Shown piece after piece: positions 19,216-28,283 of a stretch of 64,000 nt of DNA (position 1 is its first letter; each line of letters begins with the position of its first letter). Source of the stretch: Acidobacteriota bacterium (GTDB taxonomy: Bacteria > Acidobacteriota > Aminicenantia > Aminicenantales > Saccharicenantaceae); the NCBI GenBank assembly GCA_039683095.1, contig JBDKSB010000003.1, positions 1-64,000 of the forward strand. The letters are read 5' to 3'. Below the pieces are notes generated by a model. That model was not told the origin of the DNA. It worked only from the letters and a program-made list of their open reading frames with translations, and ran no database searches. The position numbers and the translations under genes are program-made.

Positions 19216-20225
19216 TCCGCGAGGCGATGCTCTGGGACCCGACCGAGGCCGGCGCGGCGGCCTGCCGGCTCTGCGCCCACCGCTGCGTCATCAAGCCCGG
19301 CCAGGCCGGCGTCTGCGCCGTCCGCGAGAACCGTGACGGGCGGCTGGTGACGCTCGTCTACGGCGAGGTCGTGGCCGCCCACGTCGACCCGATCGAAAAG
19401 AAGCCCTTCTACCATTTCTTCCCCGGCTCGCGGGCCCTGTCCGTGGCCGCGGCCGGGTGCAACTTCCGCTGCGGCTTCTGCCAGAACTGGCAGATCTCGC
19501 AGGCGCCGCGGCGCCCTGGCGGCGGAGTGGCCGGGGAGCCCTTCGAGCCCGAGGCCATCGTCCGCGCCGCCCTGGCCGATGGCTGCCGCAGCATTTCCTA
19601 CACCTACACGGAGCCGACCATCTTCTTCGAGTACGCCTACGACACGGCCCGCCTGGCCCGCCAGGCCGGCCTCCTCAACAATTTCGTCACCAACGGCTAC
19701 ATGACGGCCGAGGCCCTCGAGGCCGTCCGGCCGTTCCTCGACGCGGCCAACGTCGATCTCAAGGCCTTCCGCGACGAGACCTACCGGAAGGTCTGCGGCG
19801 CCCGGCTCGAGCCCGTTCTCGAGACCATCCGGCGGATGCGGGCCGTCGACATCTGGGTCGAGGTGACGACCCTGGTCGTCCCCGGCCTCAACGACGGCCC
19901 GGCCGAGATCGAAGGGATAGCCAGGTTCATCGCCTCGGTCGATCCCGACATCCCCTGGCACATCAGCCGCTTCCATCCGGATTTCGAGTACGACCGGACG
20001 CCGCCGACCCCCCTGGCCACCCTGCGTGCCGCCGCCGAGACGGGCCGCCGCGAGGGCCTCCGGTACATCTACGTGGGCAACGTCGGCGGCGAGTCCGAGG
20101 ACACGGTTTGCCGGACCTGCGGCGCCGTCCTCATCCGCCGGCGCGGCTTTTCCGTCCTGGCCGACGCCCTGCGGGGCGCGAGCTGTCCCAAGTGCGGCGC
20201 CGTCCTGCCCGGGCGCTTCGTCTGA
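19212..20225 (+). CDS. amrS: AmmeMemoRadiSam system radical SAM enzyme (AmrS)
   Basis: The 337-residue protein is a radical SAM enzyme of the AmrS family, related to the pyruvate-formate-lyase activase group. It opens with MIREAMLWDP and a CRLCAHRCVI cysteine motif, then has the cluster motif CNFRCGFC (Cys83, 87, 90), YTYTEPTIFFEYA, and NVDLKAF. A C-terminal CRTCG...CPKCG pair looks metal-binding. The GTG start overlaps the nth stop (GTGA), and the translated start matches family members, so I prefer it to the later ATG. The usual partners (AMMECR1 and Memo proteins) are not in this window. The physiological reaction is not established. Confidence 0.88.
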   Translation: MIREAMLWDPTEAGAAACRLCAHRCVIKPGQAGVCAVRENRDGRLVTLVYGEVVAAHVDPIEKKPFYHFFPGSRALSVAAAGCNFRCGFCQNWQISQAPRRPGGGVAGEPFEPEAIVRAALADGCRSISYTYTEPTIFFEYAYDTARLARQAGLLNNFVTNGYMTAEALEAVRPFLDAANVDLKAFRDETYRKVCGARLEPVLETIRRMRAVDIWVEVTTLVVPGLNDGPAEIEGIARFIASVDPDIPWHISRFHPDFEYDRTPPTPLATLRAAAETGRREGLRYIYVGNVGGESEDTVCRTCGAVLIRRRGFSVLADALRGASCPKCGAVLPGRFV

Positions 20226-20264
20226 GACCCGGTCGCCGGTCCTTTCCTTCCGCGCCGAATCGGT

Positions 20265-20270
20265 TATAAT
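20265..20270 (+). promoter_or_regulatory. -10 element upstream of the exported thioredoxin-fold gene
   Basis: A perfect TATAAT lies 21 bases before the ATG, with GAGGAGG between. No clear -35 box is seen. Confidence 0.45.
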
Positions 20271-20291
20271 GGTGCCTTTTGAGGAGGCCTC

Positions 20292-21854
20292 ATGAACGCT
20301 AAGACGCGATTTGGGGCGGTCGTCCTCCTGGCCGCCGCCCTCTCGATCGCCGGCGCGGGCCGGCTCGCGGCCCAGGGCCGCCAGGCCCCGCCGGAATACA
20401 AGGAACTTGTCGCCGCCTACCAGATGACCGATCCGGCGGCGCGTCTCAGGGAGTTCGAGCGGATCAAGGCCGCTTATCCGAGCTCGCAGTTCATGGAGGC
20501 CATCGAGGGCGGCATCCAGGAATCCAAGGTGGCCCTGGCGGCGAACCTCGAAGACCTGCTGGCGCTGCAGAAGGATTTCCTGGCCGGGGCCCGGGGACCG
20601 ACCCGGATGCAGAGGCCCGTGGCCATGGGCGCCCAGCTCCTCAACCATCCGCTCGTCGAAACGTTCGACCACGCCAGGGTCCTCGAGACCGTCCTGTCCT
20701 ACCGGGGCGCCGCGCTCCAGGCCGCGGCCGACCCGGCGGCCTACGAGGGCATCCCCCAGGATCAGCGCGACCAGTTCAAGGCCAACGTCGTCAACGCCGT
20801 CGAGCTGCTCACGGCCCGGGCCTGCCTCAACGCCGGGGACGCGGACAAGGCCGAGACCTCGATAGCGGCCTATAAGAAAGGCGGCGGGGCCGCTGGCGGG
20901 AACTATTATTATATCCTGGCCGGCATCCTCGAGAACCGGGGCAAGACCGCCGAGGCCGCCGACGCTTATCTGTCCGCCGCGGCCGACGGCTTCAGCGACG
21001 CGACTTCGAAGGCCCGGGCGCTCTACGGCCGAGTCCACGGCTCCGAGGCGGGCTTCGAAAACGCTCTCGCGGACCGGCTCAAGGCCCTGCCGTTCAAGCC
21101 GGAGCCTTTCAAGGCCCCGGCCGGCTGGAAGGGCAAGACCGTCCTGGCCGAGCTCTTCACCGGCTCGGAGTGCCCGCCCTGCGTCGGCGCCGATATCGCC
21201 TTCGACGGGCTCTCCGAGACCATCCCGTCGAAGTACCTGGCGGTCCTGGTGTACCATTTGCCCATCCCGCGGCCGGACCCGATGATAAACCCGGCCTCGA
21301 CCCTGCGGGCCGGCGCCTACGGCATAGGCAGCACGCCGACGATCGTCATCGACGGCGCCAACAAGTCCGTCGGGGGAGGCAATCGCAGCTCGGCCGAGGG
21401 CAAGTTCAAGCAGTTCCGGAGCGTCATCGAGCCGCTCCTGGCCGAGGCGCCCGGCGTGTCCCTGAAGGCCCGGGCCGCGATCGCCGGCGACAAGGTCCAG
21501 GTTTCTTTCGACTTCGACAAGGCCGTCACCGGCGTCGAATACCTGCTCGTCCTGGTCCAGGACGAACAGGAGCACGCGGGCGGCAACGGCGTCACGGCCC
21601 ACCGGATGGTCGTCCGCGATCTCTACGTCCTCGATCCGGCCGCGCCGAAGACGGCCGTGTTCGACCTCGCCGAGTCCGAGAAGAAGACGGACGGCTTCCT
21701 GACCGAATTCGAGAAGTCCTACACCCGGATCCCGGGATTCAAGTGGGCCGTCCGGCGGAACGCGATCTCCCGGACCGGCCTGCGGGTCGTCCTGTTCGCG
21801 CAGGAGAAGTCCACCGGCCGGGTCCTAAACGCTTTCGTGGCCCCGGTCCAGTAG
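20292..21854 (+). CDS. Exported protein with thioredoxin-like domain
   Basis: The 520 residues begin with a signal peptide (about 1-28, ending RLAAQG). A helical region (about 35-250) resembles degenerate TPR-type repeats, including an ILENRGKTAEAADAYLSAA unit. A thioredoxin-like domain follows, with FTGSECPPCVGAD (redox CxxC with two prolines) and a cis-proline-type GSTPTIVIDG. The C-terminal part (about 390-520) is beta-rich and unassigned. It is probably periplasmic or extracytoplasmic. A role in disulfide exchange or redox repair is plausible, but the substrate is unknown. It has its own -10 element and a strong ribosome binding site. Confidence 0.75.
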   Translation: MNAKTRFGAVVLLAAALSIAGAGRLAAQGRQAPPEYKELVAAYQMTDPAARLREFERIKAAYPSSQFMEAIEGGIQESKVALAANLEDLLALQKDFLAGARGPTRMQRPVAMGAQLLNHPLVETFDHARVLETVLSYRGAALQAAADPAAYEGIPQDQRDQFKANVVNAVELLTARACLNAGDADKAETSIAAYKKGGGAAGGNYYYILAGILENRGKTAEAADAYLSAAADGFSDATSKARALYGRVHGSEAGFENALADRLKALPFKPEPFKAPAGWKGKTVLAELFTGSECPPCVGADIAFDGLSETIPSKYLAVLVYHLPIPRPDPMINPASTLRAGAYGIGSTPTIVIDGANKSVGGGNRSSAEGKFKQFRSVIEPLLAEAPGVSLKARAAIAGDKVQVSFDFDKAVTGVEYLLVLVQDEQEHAGGNGVTAHRMVVRDLYVLDPAAPKTAVFDLAESEKKTDGFLTEFEKSYTRIPGFKWAVRRNAISRTGLRVVLFAQEKSTGRVLNAFVAPVQ

Positions 21855-21862
21855 CCGTCCGG

Positions 21863-21891
21863 CTGACTTTTCCGGGCGGATGGGCTAGGAT
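21863..21891 (+). promoter_or_regulatory. Promoter of the archease-rtcB pair
   Basis: CTGACT and TAGGAT are separated by 17 bases, 24 bases ahead of the archease ATG, with a GGAGGGGGAG ribosome binding site between. Confidence 0.5.
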
Positions 21892-21915
21892 ATCCCCGGA
21901 GGGGGAGAGGCCGCG

Positions 21916-22344
21916 ATGGAGACGGAACGCTACCGGATCCTGCCCCACACCGCCGACGGCAAGTTCCAGGCCTACGGCCGGACCCTCGGGGAGGCCTTCG
22001 GGAACGCGGCCCTGGCTCTGGCTTCCCTGATGTGGGATTGGCGCCGGGTCGAGCCCAAGGTCCGGCGCCGGGTCCGCGTCGACGGCATGGACCGGGAACA
22101 GCTGCTGGTCAAGTTCCTCGGCGAGATCGTCTTTCTTTTCGAAGCCCGCCGGTTCCTTCTCGGCCGGGTGGACGAGGTCGAGATCAGGCCCGGCTCCGGG
22201 CGCCTCAGCCTCGAAGCCGTCCTGGCCGGAGAGACCCTGTCCGCCCGCCACGAACTCCACGGCGGCGTCAAGGCGGTGACCTACCACGACCTCAGGATCG
22301 AGGAGCGCGGCGGCTTCACGGTCCAAGTTGTCGTGGACATGTGA
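21916..22344 (+). CDS. Archease
   Basis: Archease helps the RNA ligase RtcB turn over and widens its nucleotide use. The 142-residue protein begins with a HTADGKFQAYG segment that matches the family's HTADxxxxxxG start, followed by EAFGNAALALASLM, LLVKFLGEIVFLFEA and the closing AVTYHDLRIEE. The acidic metal-binding positions expected from the family appear to be present (Asp in HTAD and the C-terminal DL). It precedes rtcB by seven bases, the arrangement known from archaea and some bacteria. Confidence 0.93.
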   Translation: METERYRILPHTADGKFQAYGRTLGEAFGNAALALASLMWDWRRVEPKVRRRVRVDGMDREQLLVKFLGEIVFLFEARRFLLGRVDEVEIRPGSGRLSLEAVLAGETLSARHELHGGVKAVTYHDLRIEERGGFTVQVVVDM

Positions 22345-22351
22345 GGCGGCC

Positions 22352-23773
22352 ATGGACCTGCGCCGGATCGACGACAACACCTGGGAGATACCGGCCGAGG
22401 GCCCGATGCGGGTCCCGGCCGTCATCTACGCCTCGGCCCGCCTCCTCGACGACATCCGGCGGGACCAGACGCTGGTCCAGGCCCGCAACGTCGCCTGCCT
22501 GCCGGGCCTGGTCCGCCGGTCCTTCGTCATGCCCGACGCCCACCAGGGCTACGGCTTCCCGATCGGCGGCGTGGCCGCCTTCGACCCAGACGACGGGATC
22601 ATCTCGCCGGGCGGCGTCGGCTACGACATCAACTGCGGCGTCCGCCTGCTCCGGACGGACTACACGGAGGCGGATGTCGGCGCCAGGCGCCGGGAGCTCC
22701 TGGCCGAGATATTCAAGGAAGTGCCGGCCGGGGTGGGCAAGGGCGGCGTGACCAGGCTCAGCCGGGCCGTGCTGCGCGATATCCTGGCCCGCGGGGCGGA
22801 GTGGGCCGTCGGGAACGGCTACGGCTGGGCCGAGGACCTGGAGCGGACCGAGGAGCGCGGCCGGATGAAGGACGCGTCCGTCGAGGACGTTTCCGAGCGG
22901 GCCCTGGAGCGGGGCGTCCCCCAGCTCGGGACGCTCGGCGCGGGCAACCATTTCCTGGAGATCCAGAAGGTCGACCGGATCTACGACCAGGAAGCGGCCC
23001 GGGCCTTCGGGGTCGCGGCCCCGGGCCAGATCATGGTCATGGTCCACTGCGGCAGCCGCGGCCTGGGCCACCAGGTGGCGACCGATTTCATCGAGATCAT
23101 GGAGAACGCCTTCGGCGTGGCCGGGCTGCCCGACCGCGAGCTCGTCCACGCCCCGTTCACGTCGGCCGAGGGCCGGCGCTATTACCGGGCCATGTGCGCC
23201 GCGGTCAACTACGCCTTCGCCAACCGCCAGATGATCGCCCACTGGATCAGGGACGTCTTCGCCAGGGTCCTGGGCAGCGCCGAGGGCATGGACCAGGTCT
23301 ACGACGTCTGCCACAACGTGGCCAAGGTCGAGGAGCACGAAGTCGACGGCCGGCCGCGGCGGCTCGTCGTCCACCGCAAGGGCGCGACGCGCAGCTTCGG
23401 GCCGGGCCGGCCCGAGGTCCCGGCGGCCTACCGGGCCGTCGGCCAGCCGGTCATCATCCCCGGCAGCATGGGCACGGCCTCGTTCCTCCTGGCCGGGACG
23501 AAGCAGGCCGAGGGCCTGAGCTTCGCCTCGACCGCCCACGGCGCCGGCCGGGTCATGTCGCGGCACGAGGCCCTGCGGCGCTTCCGCGGCGAGACGATCC
23601 GCGACGATCTGGCCCGGCGGGGCATCGAGCTCCGGTCGACGAACTGGAAGGGCGTCGCCGAGGAGGCGGCCGAGGCCTACAAGGACGTCGAGGAGGTCGT
23701 GCGCGTCTCGAACGAGGTCGGCCTGGGCCGCCTCGTCGCCAGGCTCCTGCCGCTCGGGGTCATGAAGGGCTGA
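22352..23773 (+). CDS. rtcB: RNA-splicing ligase RtcB
   Basis: RtcB joins 2',3'-cyclic-phosphate and 5'-hydroxyl RNA ends with GTP and manganese. The 473 residues carry the metal and guanylate-site motifs GGVGYDINCGVRLL (Asp92, Cys95), LGAGNHFLEIQ, VHCGSRGLGHQV, DVCHNVAKVEEH and the nucleophile histidine in STAHGAGRVMSR. I chose the ATG giving MDLRRIDDNTWEIP. An in-frame ATG eight codons earlier lies inside the archease end. No RtcA or RtcR is nearby, so the pair looks like the archaeal-style healing or tRNA repair unit. Confidence 0.96.
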   Translation: MDLRRIDDNTWEIPAEGPMRVPAVIYASARLLDDIRRDQTLVQARNVACLPGLVRRSFVMPDAHQGYGFPIGGVAAFDPDDGIISPGGVGYDINCGVRLLRTDYTEADVGARRRELLAEIFKEVPAGVGKGGVTRLSRAVLRDILARGAEWAVGNGYGWAEDLERTEERGRMKDASVEDVSERALERGVPQLGTLGAGNHFLEIQKVDRIYDQEAARAFGVAAPGQIMVMVHCGSRGLGHQVATDFIEIMENAFGVAGLPDRELVHAPFTSAEGRRYYRAMCAAVNYAFANRQMIAHWIRDVFARVLGSAEGMDQVYDVCHNVAKVEEHEVDGRPRRLVVHRKGATRSFGPGRPEVPAAYRAVGQPVIIPGSMGTASFLLAGTKQAEGLSFASTAHGAGRVMSRHEALRRFRGETIRDDLARRGIELRSTNWKGVAEEAAEAYKDVEEVVRVSNEVGLGRLVARLLPLGVMKG

Positions 23774-23810
23774 GAGCGCGCCGCTGCGTCGCGCCCTCGG
23801 CTGATGTAGT

Positions 23811-23839
23811 TTGACAAAAACGGCGACGGACTCTAAGGT
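23811..23839 (+). promoter_or_regulatory. Possible promoter of the ThyX-like gene
   Basis: A perfect TTGACA (23811-23816) is followed after 17 bases by TAAGGT. The expected start site is almost on top of the GAGGGA ribosome binding site, so either the -10 box is different or the message is nearly leaderless. Confidence 0.4.
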
Positions 23840-23848
23840 AGAGGGACC

Positions 23849-25354
23849 ATGAAAGTGGTCCTGGCCGGATACAACGTCGACAGCGTCGTCCTCGACGAGC
23901 TCAAGCGGAATTCGCCGACGCGCCAGGACGCGACCCCCGAGACCCTGTCGGCCTCCTACGCCCGGATCTCGCGCGATCCGCGCCCGGTCGACGAGCTGCG
24001 GGCCGCGGCCCGGGCCGAGGTCGACCGGAGCCGGCGGTCCAACCAGGCCATCATCTTCAGGATGGGCCACCATTCGGTGGCCGAGCACGCCGTTTTCAAC
24101 TTCGACGTCATCGGCGTCAGCCGGCTGGCCATCGAGGAGATCGAGCGCTTCCGGCTGATGTCCTTCACCGAAAAGTCCCAGCGCTACATCACGCTCGGCG
24201 AGGACTTCGTCGTCCCCGAGGAGGTCCGCCGGGCCGGACTCGAGGGCATTTTCACCGGCGCGGTCCGGGCCCAGAACGCCCTTTACCACAAGCTTTACGC
24301 CCGCCTCAAGCCCTTCGTCTTCGCCAAGCACGCCGGCGCCGCGGCCGACCCGCGCAACCACGCCGTCCTCGACGGCTGGGCCAAGGAGGACGCCCGTTAT
24401 GTCGTCAGCCTGGCCACGGAAGGCCAGCTGGGGCTGACGGCCAACGCCCGCAGCCTCGAGCTCGTCATTCGCCGCTTCGCCGCCAAGGGGCTGGCCGAGC
24501 TCCGGGAACTCAACGCCCGGCTCTATGATCTGGCCAAGGAGGCCGCGCCCTCGATCATCCTGTTCACCGACCCAAGCCCGTTCGACGCCGAAACCTATGA
24601 CGACTTGGCCGGGGCCGCGGCCGCCTGGGGGGAGCCCGGCCGGCGGCCGGCCCGTCGGCGCCGGGCCTCGGCGCCGGGCGTCGTCCTGGCCGGCGCTCCG
24701 GCCGACGGCGACCAGCGGGTCATCGCCGCCCTGCTCCATTCGGTCACCCGCTGGCCCTACCGGGAATGCCTGGACCGGGCCGGCCGGGCCAGGCCGGCGG
24801 CCCGCCGGGACATCGTCCGCCGGGCCCTGGCCCGGATGGAGTTCTACGATTTCCCGCCCCGGGAATTCGAGCACGCCGATCTCGTCTACGATCTCGTCCT
24901 GTCGGCCTCCTGCTTCGCCCAGCTCAAACGGCATCGCATGGCCACGCTGACCTGGCAGCGCTACGATCCCGGCCTGGGCGTCACCGTCCCGCCGTCGGTC
25001 CGCGAGGCCGGGGGCGAAAAGGATTTCCTGGAGGTCATCGACCGGACGAACGAGACCCACGCCCGGCTGGAGAAGGAGATCGGGCCGGCCGCCGATTACG
25101 TCCTGACCAACGCCCACCGGCGCCGGGCCCTGCTCAAGCTCAACGTCCGGGAGCTCTACCACGTCTCGCGCCTGCGCCAGGATGAGTCGGCCCAGTGGGA
25201 GATCCGCGGCCTCGCGGCCGCGATGTCCCGCCAGGCCGCCCGGGTCATGCCGCTGGCCTGTCTCCTGATCGGCGGCAAGGACGCCTATCCGGGGATCTAC
25301 GCCAAGGTCTTCGGCCGTCCGCCGAAGATGGTCCCGCCCCGGATCCTGAAGTAG
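23849..25354 (+). CDS. Double-length ThyX-like protein (flavin-dependent thymidylate synthase family)
   Basis: ThyX makes dTMP using FAD and folate. This 501-residue protein is about twice the usual length and contains two ThyX-like halves. The N-terminal half has the FRMGHHSVAEHAVFNF segment and the variant signature RFRLMSFTEKSQRY (100-113), compared with the usual RHRxxSxNExSxRY. The C-terminal half has RHRMATLTWQRY (361-372), two residues shorter, and ends with NVRELYHVSRL and AQWEIRGLA, the conserved substrate-side motif. Each half has lost some signature residues, so the active site may combine both. No thyA is in the window. Confidence 0.82.
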   Translation: MKVVLAGYNVDSVVLDELKRNSPTRQDATPETLSASYARISRDPRPVDELRAAARAEVDRSRRSNQAIIFRMGHHSVAEHAVFNFDVIGVSRLAIEEIERFRLMSFTEKSQRYITLGEDFVVPEEVRRAGLEGIFTGAVRAQNALYHKLYARLKPFVFAKHAGAAADPRNHAVLDGWAKEDARYVVSLATEGQLGLTANARSLELVIRRFAAKGLAELRELNARLYDLAKEAAPSIILFTDPSPFDAETYDDLAGAAAAWGEPGRRPARRRRASAPGVVLAGAPADGDQRVIAALLHSVTRWPYRECLDRAGRARPAARRDIVRRALARMEFYDFPPREFEHADLVYDLVLSASCFAQLKRHRMATLTWQRYDPGLGVTVPPSVREAGGEKDFLEVIDRTNETHARLEKEIGPAADYVLTNAHRRRALLKLNVRELYHVSRLRQDESAQWEIRGLAAAMSRQAARVMPLACLLIGGKDAYPGIYAKVFGRPPKMVPPRILK

Positions 25355-25413
25355 GCGTCCCGGCCGTCGGCGCGGAGGGGAGGGATGGAGCGGCCGTGCC
25401 GGACCGGGGCGCG

Positions 25414-26061
25414 TCAGGCCCCGGGCCCGAGGATGAACACGCGGCGGCCCCGGACCTCGAGCCGGCCCTCGAAATAGAGCTTGACGGACTCGGGATAGAT
25501 CTTGTGCTCCTCGACGAGGATGCGGGCCGCCAGCGTCTCCTCCGTGTCGTCCTGGAGCACCGGGACGCAGGCCTGGAGGATGATCGGGCCCATGTCGACC
25601 TCGGCGGCCACGAAGTGGACCGTGCAGCCCGAGAAGCGGACGCCCCAATCGATAGCCCTCTGCTGGACATGGAGGCCGGGAAAGGCGGGGAGGAGGGCCG
25701 GGTGGATGTTGAAGATGCGGTTCCTGAAGGCGTCGCACAGGGCCGGCGTCAGGACCCGCATGTAGCCGGCCAGGCAGACGAGGTCGATCCGCCGCTTCTC
25801 GACCTCGGCGATGATCGCCCGGTCGTAGTCTTCGCGGGAAGCGAAGAGCTTGGGATCGAGGAAGAGGGTCTCGAGCCCCCATTCCCGGGCCTTGAGCAGG
25901 CCCGGGGCGTCGGCCTTGTTGCTAAGGACCAGGGCGATCTCGGCGTTGACGGCGCCGCGGGCCGCGGCCTCGCGGATGGCCATGAAGTTCGAGCCCCGGC
26001 CGGACAGCAGGACGGCGACGCGGCCCTTCTTGCGCGGGCTGCGGAAGACGGCTTCGTCCAT
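25414..26061 (-). CDS. purN: Phosphoribosylglycinamide formyltransferase
   Basis: PurN transfers formyl from 10-formyl-THF to glycinamide ribonucleotide, the third purine step. The 215 residues contain LLSGRGSNFMAI (phosphate loop), the catalytic Asn-His in NIHPALLPAFPG, and the catalytic Asp in FVAAEVDMGPIILQ. I chose the ATG eight bases after the purL stop. The frame stays open further up, but only inside purL. It is the last gene of the purB-purS-purQ-purL-purN operon. Confidence 0.95.
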   Translation of the reverse strand: MDEAVFRSPRKKGRVAVLLSGRGSNFMAIREAAARGAVNAEIALVLSNKADAPGLLKAREWGLETLFLDPKLFASREDYDRAIIAEVEKRRIDLVCLAGYMRVLTPALCDAFRNRIFNIHPALLPAFPGLHVQQRAIDWGVRFSGCTVHFVAAEVDMGPIILQACVPVLQDDTEETLAARILVEEHKIYPESVKLYFEGRLEVRGRRVFILGPGA

Positions 26062-26069
26062 GGCGCCCC

Positions 26070-28283
26070 CTAGGTCCGGACCTTGAAATAGGCCGGCAGG
26101 CTGTCCTTCCAGGCATGGAAGGCCGCGTCGACCGAAATATGCAGGATCTCCCGTCCCCGCCGGCTGACGATCAGGGCCGTCCCGCCGGCGCGGCCGATGG
26201 CCCGGGCCGGCACGCCGCGTCCCTCGGCCATCTCCAGGAACCGGGCCAGATCGGCCTTCCGGCAGGTGACCAGGACGCGGGACTGGGTCTCGCTGAAGAG
26301 GAGGACGTCGTCCCGCATCCCGCCGCCGTCGAGCTCGACGGCGCAGCCGATCCGGCCGTCGCCGTGGAACGCGCATTCGGCCAGGGCCACGGCCAGCCCG
26401 CCCTCCGCGAGGTCGTGGGCCGAACGGACGAGCCCGGCCTCGATGGCCTCGAGCAGGAACTCCTGGTGGCGCTTTTCCCGTTCGAGGTCGATCGCCGGCG
26501 GCGCGCCGGCCTCGAGGCCGTGGACGGCCCGGAGGTATTCCGAGCCGCCGAGCTCGCCGAGCGTCTCGCCGACCAGCACCACGGCGTCGCCGGCGGCCCG
26601 GAAGCCCGGCCGGACGGCCCGGCCGACGTCGTCGATGAGGCCGACGACGCCCAGGACCGGGGTCGGATGGATGGACAGCCCCTCGGTGTCGTTATAGAAG
26701 CTGACGTTGCCGCCGGTGACCGGGATGGCGAAGGTCCGGCAGGCCTCGGCGATGCCGTTGACGGCCTGCTCGAACTGGCCCATGACCTCGGGCTTCTCGG
26801 GATTGCCGAAGTTCAGGCAGTTGGTGACGCCGATCGGCCGGGCGCCGACGCAGGCCAGGTTGCGGCAAGCCTCGGCCACGGCGATCCGGGCCCCGGTCCG
26901 GGGGTCGAGCCGGGTGTAGAGCCCGTTGCCGTCCAGGGTCATGGCCAGAGCCTTCTTCGAGCCCTTGATGCGGAGCACGGCCGCGTCGGCCCCGGGCAGG
27001 AAGACCGTGTTGACCTGGACCATGTGATCGTACTGGCGGAAGATCCACTCCTTGTCGGCGACGGTGGGCGAGGCCAGGACCGTGAGCAGGGCCTGATTGA
27101 GGTCGCCGGGCGCGGCCAGCGTCTCGAGCGGCGGAAGGGGCGGGGGAGGGGCGGGCGCGGCGATGGGCCGGTTGTAGGCCGGGCAGAGGTTGACCACGGC
27201 GTCGACCGGGATGTCGACGACGACCTCGCCCTTGAACGAGATGCGGGCCCGGCCGCCCTCGACGACCTCGCCGACGACCGGCGCGTCGAGGTCCCACTTG
27301 GCGAAGGCCGCCTGGACGGCGGCGACCTTCCCGGGCTCGGCCACGATGAGCATGCGCTCCTGCGACTCCGAGAGCAGGATCTCGTAGGGGGTCATGCCGC
27401 TTTCGCGCTGGGGCACCTTGTCGAGGTCGAGGACGACGCCCATGCCGCCCTTGGCCGCCATCTCGGTCGTCGAGCAGGTCAGGCCGGCCGCGCCCATGTC
27501 CTGGATGCCGACGATGAGGTCGCGGTCCATGACCTCGAGGCAGGCCTCGACCAGGAGCTTTTCCTTGAACGGGTCGCCGACCTGGACGTTGGGGCGCTTC
27601 TGCTCCGTGTCCTTGCCGAACTCGGCCGAGGCCATGGTCGCGCCGTGGATGCCGTCGCGGCCGGTCTTGGCCCCGACGTAGAGGACCTTGTTGCCGGCCC
27701 CCTCGGCCTTGGCGTAGAAGATCTTGTCCTTGTCGGCCAGGCCGAGGCAGAAGACGTTGACCAGCGGGTTGAGGGCGTAGCAGGGATCGAAATAGACCTC
27801 GCCGCCGACGGTCGGGACGCCGATCGAGTTGCCGTAGCCGGCGATGCCGGAAACGACGCCCTCCATGATCGAGCGGTTCTTCGGGTCGTCGGGCGGGCCG
27901 AAGCGCAGCGAGTCCAGGACGGCGATCGGCCGGGCGCCCATGGTGAAGATGTCCCGGAGGATGCCGCCGACGCCCGTGGCCGCGCCCTGGTAGGGCTCGA
28001 TGTACGACGGGTGGTTGTGGGACTCGATCTTGAAGACGACGACCTGGCCGTCGCCGATGTCCAGGACGCCGGCGTTCTCGCCGGGCCCCTGGACGACGTG
28101 CTTGCCATCGGTCGGGAACTTCTTGAGATGGACGCGCGAGCTCTTGTAGCCGCAGTGCTCGGACCACATGACCGAGAAGATGCCGAGCTCGGTCAGGTTC
28201 GGCTCCTTGCCGATCAGCTCGACGATGAGCTTGTACTCGTCTTCGGTCAGGTTATGCCGGTCGAGGACGGATTTATCGATCAT
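26070..28283 (-). CDS. purL: Phosphoribosylformylglycinamidine synthase subunit PurL
   Basis: PurL is the catalytic subunit making FGAM from FGAR, ATP and ammonia. The 737 residues are the short form that needs separate PurS and PurQ, both present just upstream. The text shows [54 protein letters not shown] and the second-half [13 protein letters not shown]. It overlaps the purQ end by 11 bases. Confidence 0.97.
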   Translation of the reverse strand: MIDKSVLDRHNLTEDEYKLIVELIGKEPNLTELGIFSVMWSEHCGYKSSRVHLKKFPTDGKHVVQGPGENAGVLDIGDGQVVVFKIESHNHPSYIEPYQGAATGVGGILRDIFTMGARPIAVLDSLRFGPPDDPKNRSIMEGVVSGIAGYGNSIGVPTVGGEVYFDPCYALNPLVNVFCLGLADKDKIFYAKAEGAGNKVLYVGAKTGRDGIHGATMASAEFGKDTEQKRPNVQVGDPFKEKLLVEACLEVMDRDLIVGIQDMGAAGLTCSTTEMAAKGGMGVVLDLDKVPQRESGMTPYEILLSESQERMLIVAEPGKVAAVQAAFAKWDLDAPVVGEVVEGGRARISFKGEVVVDIPVDAVVNLCPAYNRPIAAPAPPPPLPPLETLAAPGDLNQALLTVLASPTVADKEWIFRQYDHMVQVNTVFLPGADAAVLRIKGSKKALAMTLDGNGLYTRLDPRTGARIAVAEACRNLACVGARPIGVTNCLNFGNPEKPEVMGQFEQAVNGIAEACRTFAIPVTGGNVSFYNDTEGLSIHPTPVLGVVGLIDDVGRAVRPGFRAAGDAVVLVGETLGELGGSEYLRAVHGLEAGAPPAIDLEREKRHQEFLLEAIEAGLVRSAHDLAEGGLAVALAECAFHGDGRIGCAVELDGGGMRDDVLLFSETQSRVLVTCRKADLARFLEMAEGRGVPARAIGRAGGTALIVSRRGREILHISVDAAFHAWKDSLPAYFKVRT

